DNA of 64,000 bases from Akkermansiaceae bacterium (lineage in GTDB: Bacteria > Verrucomicrobiota > Verrucomicrobiia > Verrucomicrobiales > Akkermansiaceae): assembly GCA_025457665.1 (NCBI GenBank), contig JALOTY010000001.1, positions 62,001 through 126,000 on the forward strand, given 5' to 3'. The notes under the pieces are model-generated. The model was given only the letters and a program-made list of their open reading frames with translations, had not been told where the DNA came from and did not search any database. This document shows positions 27,009 to 37,100 of this stretch, one piece after another; positions within the stretch are counted from its first letter, which is position 1, and each line of letters opens with the position of its first letter. The translations under genes and the position numbers were made by a program.

Positions 27009-28190
27009 TCAACGGATTTCCACGGTGGCGCCGGGGCGCACGAAGTCCGGCACGCGAACGGCATCCCAGTTGGCAAGGCGGATGCAACCGGCGGAGCGGG
27101 CGCGGCCGATGGTTTCGGGATCGGAGGTGCCGTGCATGCCGATTCCGGGGACGCTGAGGCCCATCCAGATCACGCCGACCGGGCTGTTAGGTCCTGGGGG
27201 GATGTTGAGGGCGTTGTTGCTGCGGCCCTTGCCATCGAGCAGCGACTGGTCGTAGCGCCAGACGGGGAGCTGCACGGCATTGCGCATTTCCCAGAGTCCG
27301 TATTTGATGAATCGGGGCTGTCCGGGCGTGATGGGGAAGGAGGCAATGAGCGCGCGGTTGGCCTTGACCTGAAGATCGCCATCCTCGCCGACGGGAATCG
27401 CGGAGGGTGTGGATTCGTAGATGCGGGCTTGGTTGATCTTGGTATCGACGACCACGTGGCGGCTGCCGAGGAGCTCCTCGGGTTCGTAGCGGGCGCCGTT
27501 GAGGTTTTCGACGAGGAAGGGTTTGACGTTGGGAACGATGAGCGAGCCGCGGGGCTGGAGGCCGTAAACGGTTTTCGATGTGTTGATTTCGACCAGGAAC
27601 TCGACGTCCGTGTGGTAGCGTTCGGCCATGAATTCGCCATAGGAGCGGTAGCTCATGCGTTTGGCCTTGGCTTGTTCCGTACGATTGAAGGGGAGCTTGG
27701 CATTGACCCATGCGGTGGCGGCGGAGGGGACCGTAGCGGTGGCGAAAGGGCTGGGCACGGCCTTGCGTGCGGCGGCCAGGAGGGCGGTGAAATCGTTTTC
27801 CGGATGACCGTGAACTTCATTCCATGCGTTGGCTGCGAGGATGGTGAAGCGACCGGGTTTGCCATCGATGACGCCGGGGCCGAAATGGTTTTCATCTAGG
27901 AAAATCTGGAGGCGCACGGCGTCCTCGCGATCGGGCATGTTGGTCAGATCCGGTGCGTCCGAGCGGGGGTTGGGCTTGGTGGCGGGAAGATCGACCTCAC
28001 CGGGGGGAAGCGGCTTGGCTTCGGACTCGACCACGGGAGGGACGGTGGGATCGATTCCCGAGTCCGGGGTAATGACGGAGGGATCGACGGGCAAGGCACG
28101 GGCGACTTCCTCGGCATGGGCCGAACCGAGGGCGAGCAGGAGGAAACCGAGGCGAAGGAACATAGGTGGTGACGGGCGGGAAGGTGGCAT
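27009..28190 (-). CDS. L,D-transpeptidase (YkuD domain) with peptidoglycan-binding-like N-terminus
   Basis: GIGMHGTSDPETIGRARSAGCIRLANWDA catalytic motif. Confidence 0.9.
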   Translation of the reverse strand: MPPSRPSPPMFLRLGFLLLALGSAHAEEVARALPVDPSVITPDSGIDPTVPPVVESEAKPLPPGEVDLPATKPNPRSDAPDLTNMPDREDAVRLQIFLDENHFGPGVIDGKPGRFTILAANAWNEVHGHPENDFTALLAAARKAVPSPFATATVPSAATAWVNAKLPFNRTEQAKAKRMSYRSYGEFMAERYHTDVEFLVEINTSKTVYGLQPRGSLIVPNVKPFLVENLNGARYEPEELLGSRHVVVDTKINQARIYESTPSAIPVGEDGDLQVKANRALIASFPITPGQPRFIKYGLWEMRNAVQLPVWRYDQSLLDGKGRSNNALNIPPGPNSPVGVIWMGLSVPGIGMHGTSDPETIGRARSAGCIRLANWDAVRVPDFVRPGATVEIR

Positions 28191-28376
28191 GGGAGAGAAG
28201 GAATGTCAGCCGGGAAAGCGCGGGAAAGGGAAAGAGGCGGTGCGACCGCACGAGAGAGAGCGAAGCGAGCGGGCCGGATCGCGTGGAAATTCTCCAGCGC
28301 GGAACCGTGGCAACAAACCGCTTGCCAGCGCCGGGGGCACTGTGGGATATCTCTGGCAGACTGACAATCAGGAAAC

Positions 28377-29045
28377 ATGAAAGAGCTGCCTGAAAGAGAC
28401 TCCGGGGAGAGTGGAGTGGTGTTGCGGCTTGGTCGGGGCCTGGCGATTGGCTACGAAAAGAAGATCGCCGAGGTGCCGGACGAGCTGAAGCTGGGGGGAG
28501 GCACGCACTTTCTTCTCGCTCGCAACGGACGTGGCAAGACGACGCTGCTCAAGACGATTTCCGGGCTGCTCAAGCGTTTGGGTGGGGAGTATGAGGTTTC
28601 CGGGCGCTGCAGTTTCGTGGCCGACGATCTTGCCTTCGACCGTGAGCTTTCCCCGCGGCTGATCTTCGCTGCGTTTTTGAATGAAAAGGGTCGTGCGGCG
28701 GCGGCGGAGCTGTCGGATCGCATCGAGCTGGATGTGAAGAAACCTTTCGGGAAGCTGTCCTTCGGCAATCGCAAGAAAGTCGGCGTGGTGGTGGCCGAGT
28801 GCGGTCGGCAGCGGGGGGATGTGGTGCTTTATGACGAGCCATTCACCGGTCTCGATACCCCGGCGAGAGAGGCGCTCCTGGCGCGGTGGGAGGAGACTTG
28901 CGGCGAGATCACCCGATTGGTTTCCTGTCACCCGGACCTCGATGAGATGGCGATGCCGAGTGCGCTCTTGATCAGTGACGGCCGGATCGGGCGTCCCGGG
29001 GATGGGGCGGCGAGTTGGGCGGATTTGAAACGACTGCTGAAATGA
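28377..29045 (+). CDS. ABC transporter ATP-binding protein
   Basis: ARNGRGKTTLLKTISGLL Walker A; KLSFGNRKKVGVVVAE signature; VVLYDEPFTGLD Walker B. Confidence 0.88.
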   Translation: MKELPERDSGESGVVLRLGRGLAIGYEKKIAEVPDELKLGGGTHFLLARNGRGKTTLLKTISGLLKRLGGEYEVSGRCSFVADDLAFDRELSPRLIFAAFLNEKGRAAAAELSDRIELDVKKPFGKLSFGNRKKVGVVVAECGRQRGDVVLYDEPFTGLDTPAREALLARWEETCGEITRLVSCHPDLDEMAMPSALLISDGRIGRPGDGAASWADLKRLLK

Positions 29046-29049
29046 TGCC

Positions 29050-29820
29050 ATGATTCTGTTTCGATTGACCTTGTTGACCCTGTGGGCCCGGAAGACCTGG
29101 GTTCTGGTGTATCTTTCGATGCTGCTGCTGCCCTTTGCGCTGCCGCACATTGCGCCGGTGGAGGAGTTGCCGAAATTGGTGCAGCCGGCGCGGGCGCATG
29201 CGGCCTGGCAATTGGCGTGGCTGCTGGGGATCTTCTGGGGGCTTTCCCAAGCGGCGCGATTGGGCGACGGGAATTCCCGGACCGGCGTGGGCAACCTGCT
29301 GCGATCCCAAGGTGTGGGTCCGCTTTCCCAACTGGGGAGCCTGTGGCTGGGGCTGATGGTATATCTTGTGCCGGTGGCCCTGGTGGCGGCCTTGATCTGT
29401 TCTACGGCGGCGGCTCCCGCCTATGAAGGGGAAAAAGGCATGTGGTATGCGACCAATGCGCAGTTTGTCCTGCTCTATCTTTTGGCCATGGGACCGCTGG
29501 CTCTGTTAGGCATTGGCATTGCCAGCCGCTTCGGTGCCATGGTGGGTCTGATGGTGCCGGTGGCCCTGGGTCTCTATGGACTGCACGGCGTGGGGTATCT
29601 CGGAGACACCATCAAGATGGGAGGAAATCCCGTGCTGGAATGGGCCTATATCATTTCTCCCCACTATCATCTTGCCGACCTCACTCCGCGATTGCTCTTC
29701 AAGATGGGTGGTCTGGCCGGAGGGGCCTTGGGAGAATATGTGGTCTATTTCCTGGTGCTGGGACTGGTGCTTGCCGCCGGTGCCCGGCTGATGTTCAAGA
29801 CCGAACCCCTGAGATCCTGA
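29050..29820 (+). CDS. ABC transporter membrane subunit (six-TM-like)
   Basis: Multiple hydrophobic helices, gene immediately downstream of ATPase. Confidence 0.7.
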   Translation: MILFRLTLLTLWARKTWVLVYLSMLLLPFALPHIAPVEELPKLVQPARAHAAWQLAWLLGIFWGLSQAARLGDGNSRTGVGNLLRSQGVGPLSQLGSLWLGLMVYLVPVALVAALICSTAAAPAYEGEKGMWYATNAQFVLLYLLAMGPLALLGIGIASRFGAMVGLMVPVALGLYGLHGVGYLGDTIKMGGNPVLEWAYIISPHYHLADLTPRLLFKMGGLAGGALGEYVVYFLVLGLVLAAGARLMFKTEPLRS

Positions 29821-29825
29821 GGGAA

Positions 29826-30839
29826 ATGAAAAAGCCAGGATTGGAAAATACCGGATGGTGGTTGCTCCTTGGCCTTGCCGCTGTGGGTTGGCTGGTTCTC
29901 GCCGCATCGATGAAGGGACGCGGCGTGCTCAAGCACGAGGTCAATCTGTTTCATCTCAAGGGCAGTCCCTACGGGATGTCTTTGGCCTATGCGATGAGGG
30001 GCCCCATGGATCTTTACTGGCACCGCGGGCAAGTGGAGGACCATGGTCATCATGAAGAGGAAGGCGAGGGCGAAGCCGGCGAGCCAGAGTCTGCCGATGC
30101 GGAAGCGATCGATCACGCCAACGTTGAGCAGGCGGTTCTCGAGCGCATGGTGAAAATGCGGCAGGAAGCTGAAGCGGAAGAAGCGGCGGAGGCAGCGGAA
30201 GCCCAGGCGGGCGGAGGTGATGAAATGCCGCCGCCGAAGCACCTGCGTGAGGCGATGCTGCGGAGGATCGAGGGCATGCTGAAGGCCTATCACACGCGGA
30301 CACATCACATGGGTGACACGCCCTTGATGAAGGCCTGGCGGATGAATGAGGCGGAGAAGCGGATGAAGTTGAGTTATGACATGGATCCGGCCAATCTCGT
30401 CTGTTACGGCAGCTATTTCTTTTTCCTCAGCGAGAGCATGGCGCGGCTGGAGGGAAGCGGCGAGAAGGAGGCGATCGAACGCGGTCAGGTGAAGGCGCTG
30501 AATCTGGCACTGAAGACCGCGCAGTATTGCCGTTCGAGACAAGACGAGCCTCAGGCCATGATCACGGGCGCGGCGGCGTGCCACGATGCCATCACGGTTT
30601 TGCTGATTCGCAAGTCGGAGGATAAGCAGCTTCTTTCCGATCTGTATCGTCTGTTTGGTGAGATGCTCAATCGTTATCTGACCCTGCGCACGGAGTTGCA
30701 GTCGAACGGCGGTTGGGAGGGGTATTCCTCCTATCGCCAAAAGGAAATGGAAGATGCCTTCTCCTTCCTGCGCGTCTCCCATCAGGCCGACCGCAAGGCG
30801 ATCGAGAAGCACTTCGGCCTGGAGTCGGTGGGGGAGTGA
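29826..30839 (+). CDS. Membrane-anchored protein with acidic His/Glu-rich segment, ABC-linked, unknown function
   Basis: Single N-terminal TM GWWLLLGLAAVGWLVLAAS; EDHGHHEEEGEGEAGEPESADAEAIDHANVE; third gene in same-strand set. Confidence 0.6.
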   Translation: MKKPGLENTGWWLLLGLAAVGWLVLAASMKGRGVLKHEVNLFHLKGSPYGMSLAYAMRGPMDLYWHRGQVEDHGHHEEEGEGEAGEPESADAEAIDHANVEQAVLERMVKMRQEAEAEEAAEAAEAQAGGGDEMPPPKHLREAMLRRIEGMLKAYHTRTHHMGDTPLMKAWRMNEAEKRMKLSYDMDPANLVCYGSYFFFLSESMARLEGSGEKEAIERGQVKALNLALKTAQYCRSRQDEPQAMITGAAACHDAITVLLIRKSEDKQLLSDLYRLFGEMLNRYLTLRTELQSNGGWEGYSSYRQKEMEDAFSFLRVSHQADRKAIEKHFGLESVGE

Positions 30840-31104
30840 GGTGAGTCTTACTCCATCCGGTGAGTTGCCCGAGGGTATCCCAGAAAAGAGTCGGTTGATT
30901 GGGGGGATTCTTCCCTAGGAGCTGAAAACCAGCAGGATAGAGTTCCTAATTCCGCCCCAAGAGCTCGGGGGCGAGACTCGATGGACTCATGGATCTCAAT
31001 TGAAGGCTTGCGTATTTCCACGATGTTTGTATGGATTTCTCGTGACCTTCCGACCGTTGCAAATCAGGTGTTCACTATAGCCTTTTTTTACGAATTGGAT
31101 CTTC

Positions 31105-34100
31105 ATGAAAATTGATAATCAATCAGTTGGAGTTCGGGCGCTCTATCTTTTTCTGGTCGGGATTTTTGTTGGCCTCGTTTGGCTTTCATTGCATCCACGA
31201 GGCGAGATCAAGCCAGTGAAAGCCCCAGTGGAGGGGTCGGAGGAAACTTCCGCCGATGTCCACCCAAACCGAACATCGGAGCTTGTGTTGGACCACTCGG
31301 GCGCCTCCTCTCTGGAAGAGGAGGCTCACGAGGCAGGAAAGGTCCCTTTGTCCTCGGATTCCCCGAACCGGAGCGCTGTCTCTGCTACCGATGACGGGAA
31401 GGACGTCGAGTCCTATCGTGCTGAATCTCCATTGGACGCTTTGGGACGGTCGGAAACGATTTCAGAACACTGGCCGGAAGGAATACCGACTGCGCCGGGC
31501 TGGCATCGCCGGGTCCGAATCGTTGATGCCGAATTCAAGGAGCCGCTCCTTCGAATTGAAGAAGATGTTCTGGTTCAAGAGTCGGACGGCAAGCTTGCGT
31601 TCATTTCATCGAAGGTAGTCCGGGCAACAGCGGCAGACTATCTCCTGCTTGGCGCGAAGGATCTTCAAAACACGTCTTCATTGCCCTTTAGCATCGAAAT
31701 TGCGGCCAGATCGAAGACCGGCAGGATCAAAGTGCCTGAATCTTCCTCCCCGGAAAGCCTGCCAAAATTCCTCGAAAAACTTCGTAACGACTATGGTCTT
31801 GAGCCAGAGGAGGACCAGATTTTTTCGGTTTCCGCGCTGCCTTCGGACCCGTGGGTGGGTGCCGGATATGCATGGCATCTTGAGAATCTCGGACTTCTTC
31901 CGGGACACAAGAGGGGCTCTGATATTGCAGCCGAGGATGCTTGGGCCATCCGCACCAGCGCTCAAAACACGCTCATTGCTCTGGTCGACTCTGGCGTGGA
32001 TCATTCCGACCCTGAGATCACGCCCTCACTCCATCAATTCAATGGTGAAACCCTTGGGGATAACATTGATAACGATGGCAACGGATATGTGGATGATGTG
32101 ATGGGATACGACTTCTACGAACAGGACGCAACTCCGACAGTGGCGAGAGGTCACGGTCATTCCTGCGCGCAGCTCATTGCAGGTGAGGCCAATAACAACA
32201 TTGCCTCATCGGGGGTCACGTGGAGGGCTCGTATTCTTGACTGCCGGATTTTTGGGCCGAGCAACCTGGCGCTTGTTTCCGATGCGGTTGATGCCATTGA
32301 TTACGCTAGGTCGTCAGGAGCCAAGATCATCAATTTGAGCTGGGGATATTTTGGTTCCGCTCCCGTGCTTGAGCAGGCATTGCTGAGAGCATCGGCGGAC
32401 GGGATCATCATCGTTACCGCTTCAGGGAATGAAGGGAATCGATACGGGCTTCCAGCCCCGGCTCGGCTTGCGATTCCCGGCAAGGTGGTTGTGGCGGCCT
32501 CGACGCCAGATGACAAAATCGCCACATTCTCGAATGTCGATGGGAACCTTGTGGACCTGGCGGCTCCGGGTGTCGCCTTGCCTGTGATTCAGGAAACCCA
32601 GATGGAATACGTGAGTGGGACGAGTTTTTCCGCTGCCATTGTTACTGGTGCTCTGGCGCTTGGTATTGAGCAGTTTCCAGGAGAGTCCGTTGGACGGCTG
32701 ATCGAACGACTGTTGGCCACGACTGATCCCATTCCCGCGAGTCGAACGGCAAGCGGTGGACGGCTCAATTTAGGTCGATTCCTCGGAACTCCCGGCCTCG
32801 CAATCCGGAATGACACCTTCAGCCAGCGGAGTATCTTCAGGACCGGTGAGGGCAGTTGGGCGGGCACGAACGCGGACGCTACCTTGGAAACCGTTGATTT
32901 CGGAGTGACTCCCCAGCCTACGCGAAGCCTTTGGTTCGAGTGGGTTTCACCAAGCTCAGGGTTTGCCCAATTTTCCATTTCCGCGCCCAGCGAGGCTGGC
33001 GGGAGCCTTTCAGTTTTCAAGAAGGACCTGCTAGGGATGCCGGGAATGCGTGTGGCCGCAGGGTCCGATCGTTTCGAAATCGAGGTGGAAGAAGGTGACG
33101 AATACCTGATCCTCCTTGATTCCCTTCAGCCTGTCTCAACCCGGATCGGTTTCAGTTGGAGCGTTCCCCCCGCGAATGATCTTCTTGATGAGGCTGGGGT
33201 TCTCAGTGGCCTGCCACTGTCCATTGAGGGATCCACTTACGGTGCGACCAGCGAGGAATTCGAACAGGGGTCATCCCACCACATTTATCATGGCAGGGCG
33301 AGTCTCTGGTGGCGCTGGACACCTGGTTACGCTGGCACTGTTCAACTTCTTGCCTCGCCTCAGCATGAAGTATTTCTTTATGAGCCCATCACCGCCTTGC
33401 CGGGGCAAGTGGTTGGTGATGTTCCGGGCGCGCCACCGGGATACAGGCTCGTTTCTGATGGTGCCTCCCGTGCCGTCCTGGAGGATGAAATGGAATACCT
33501 CCTCCTTGTGGTCCCGCAATCCGAATCCACGCGAGGAAGCTTTGTGCTGACAGCGCACTCCGGGGATACGATTCAAATCCTCAATCAACCGGATCACGTC
33601 GAGGCTCTTCCGGGTGAAACCGTGAAGCTTTCGATTGAGGCCACATCAGCAGCGCCTCTCTCCTATCAATGGTTTAAAGATGGCGAACTTGTCCCATTCG
33701 CCACCTATCCCACTCTCTCCTTCCAGCCGGTCAATCCTCGTACTTTCGGCGACTATCATGTCGTGGTTTCCAATGAATTTACCGAGGTGGTTTCCGAGGT
33801 GGTTTCCGTGGCACCTCGGAATGCTCCTCCGAGGCTTGTCTCAAGTTCTCAGCGCACCAACCTCGTTCTCGGTCAATCCGTGATTCTTCGGGCTGAATTC
33901 CGAGCGGCGTCCGAAATTGCCTATCAATGGTTCAAAGACGGTGAAATCATGCCTGGGTTCAATTCGTCTGAAGTTGCGCTCTCGCAGGTCACCATGGATG
34001 ACGCGGCGACTTATCGTCTCGTCGCCACCTCAGCAGGAGGAAGTCGTTGGGTCGACATTGTGGTTGGTGTGGATTCCACGCCATGGAATGGGTGGGTCGA

Positions 34101-37100
34101 ACGTACGCCGGCAAGTACCGGGCGCAGTCCGGTGATCTCGACTCGGTGGCTCGGGAATCAAGCTCATGCGATCACCCAAAACGAGTGGCTTGTGTCGGAC
34201 AACGACGGTGAGTCGTGGGCCAATGAGCCTGTTCCGGGTGGCATTCGTATCAACGAAGCCCGCATTCTGGAGAACGGGCGAAGGCTCATCTATGGTTACG
34301 AGATCGAATTCAATCAAAGTTCAGTCTATTTTGTCAAAGACCCTGGAGGCGAATGGGTTCGTATTCAGCCGATCAATGATGCAGGGCAGAACATTTCAAT
34401 CGGGGGAATAGAGGTCTTTGCCGGGCGCTTCTGGGCGAGATCGGGGGGATGGGCGGGCGGGCTTGTTTCCTCCTTAGACGGACGAGAATGGGTCCAGTTC
34501 AGTTTTGAAGGTGAACCCGTTTCGTTGAGGGACGCTGTGAGCTTCGGGAGTTGCATGGTGGTGACGACCTTCAGCCCCTTCACCTTGGTGCTTTGGCCTG
34601 ACGGGGCGGTTCAGAAATTGCAAGGCAATTTGTGGGATTGCATTCATGTTCCGTCCGGATTGTATATTTCCACCAACACGGTCAAAGGATTCATCGGGGT
34701 CGACCGGCAGCTTGTGCCAGTCACAGAAGTTCCCAATATTGGTCTTTTTGCCTATGGGCAGATGAACGGAGATCGATTTGACCTTCTCAATACGGACAGG
34801 GAGCAAGGTAAGAAACTTATTACAGTTTGGCAGAACCTCACGATTACATCTCGATCCATCGGTTATTCCTCCTCCGCGTATAACGGACAGAAATGGATTA
34901 TTGGATATCTCGATGGATCGCTTCATATCGGCGACTCGCTGGCTGGGGCACCGAGGGTTCCACTTTTCAGCGAGCCCAGGGCATCTTACAACGTTCTCGA
35001 TCATGAGATCTTGGCTGACACTAGCGATGGTCTGATGCATTCTTCGGACGGAATCCGATGGAATCGATTGACTGTTATGGGAGGAAGTCCGGTGGATGAA
35101 TTCGAAGGAACATTCCTGGCTCCCAGCATCATACCACCGTCCAGTCTGACTTCACCCATTTGGGAGGTTGCGTCGGCAGTCTACGCGAGAGCTGGAACTC
35201 GCTCTTCAACTGTGATAGCAAACCGTTCTCAACTGGATTCGCCCTACGGGTTGTGTTTGAGAATCCCAAGGAATGGTTCGTCGACTGATTTCGATCTGCA
35301 ACTTCGCCGGAGAACAGGCGGAGGGATTCAGGTGACCCCCGTTCCCACTCCGAGAGTGGTGGGCTCATCTACCAAAGCAGACGTTCTCGGCGGAAAATGG
35401 TTCATCCACTTCGATCAATATCCTGCTTCAAGCTTTGTTGCGGACTCACTCGGGCAGTGGAGAAGCCTTGAGAGTCTGGGCGCGAGTGTCTTCTCCTTCA
35501 AAGACAACCAGTTCATCGCGATCCAATCGCCAACGCTAGGTTTCCGCTCGTCCAATAGCGTGAGTTGGGTGCCTTTTGTACCGACGGGATTGACTGCCCG
35601 GCCATCCAGCATTTTCGCCCATGCCGGCTTCTACTTCGCAAAAGTCGGAGTCCATGTGATGGTCAGTGCCGATGGAGTCCACTGGTCAGTGGGATCTCCT
35701 CCCATATTGACTGACTTCATCACTGCGAATCAGCACACTCTGTTCGCTGCCACGAATGACGGGAGAATTTTCCAGCCCGCCGGCACGACGAGTTCCGGTC
35801 CGTGGGTGAATCTAGGTGCCGAGTATTCTCAGGTTACGATTCAACGCAATCAGAGCATGGTCTATGAGGTCACGGCGGGTGATCTGGATGGGGATCTGAG
35901 CGTTGTGGAACTCCGGATGAATGACGAGTTGATCGCCTCCGTGGATGCGCCGCCGTTCCGCTTCATGGTTCCGACAGGGGTGGACGGAAATCACGCCATC
36001 GAAATTGCTGCAAGGGATGCGACAGGAAAGGTATCGCGTGCCACAAGCGAACTTATCATCGTGGCTACTGCCGGCGGGGAGGCCGTGTCGAGTAATCTGC
36101 CTTCCTTCACGAAGCTGGTTTCCTTTCAGGGGCGGGTCTTCGGCATCAGCAGTTCGGGAGTTCTGTGGACTTCGGACGACGGTTCTAACTGGCATGTGGT
36201 CACTACTCCGGTGCGCAGCATCCGTGACCTCGTGGTGTCGAACGAAGCCATGGTCGCATCGACGGAGGGAGGGTTTCTCACCAGCAGGGATGGCGCATCC
36301 TGGGCGTATCATTTTGTGAAATCGGGATTTACGCCGCACATTTATTTCAAGGATGGACTGTTTCACAGGCAGGAAATGCCTCTCCTGTGGATTGGGGCGG
36401 TGGAGGACTATCACTGGGTCTCCGAGGACGGCAGTTCTTGGAGAATCGTGAATGAGCCTGTCAGACTTCCTGGTGAAATTTGGGTCGATGATTCGTTCGG
36501 CTTTCGTGTGAGTTTAAATTGGACACAAAGGTCTGCTGTCACATTCGACGGTGGCCGATCCTGGACTCCGGTTGCCTCGGGGTCCTTCTTTCCCCAGTAT
36601 CAAGTGGTGGAGGACGGGATTCTGATGACGAGTTTGGGCGGGCTTTACCGTCTCTCCCGCGGGAGCATCGAGTGGCAGATGGTTCGGCCTCAGATCGGGG
36701 AGACCACCATCGCTGATTTGGTAAGGGCGGATGACCGCGTGTTCCATCTTTTACCTCAGGCGTTCCTGAGGTCCACCACGGACGGCATTGTCTTTGTCGA
36801 GCATGTTCCGCCCCCAAATCGAACACCATTCAACCTGTTTCGGCATGAGGGCCAGTGGGTTGCTGTATCAGAGGATCGAATCTCGGTTTCAAGCGATCTT
36901 CAAACCTGGTCAGTCCGACACGAATTGCGCTCAGTTCTTGGCGGGGGGAATTCCAGTCGTCCTCCGAGCGTCAATCGCTTGCCGGATGGTTCGGTGCTTG
37001 TTGGAGGCTTAGGGTGGACCACAAATGTGCTCATTCTTGATTCTAACATGGACTATGAGTGGGTGACCCCAGAGGCATCTTTCGAGCTCAACCGGAACGC

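Noticed and set aside
25851-27899. 682-aa plus-strand ORF
   Set aside because: Antisense to PPIase, L,D-transpeptidase and nuclease genes, which have clear domain motifs; shadow ORF.
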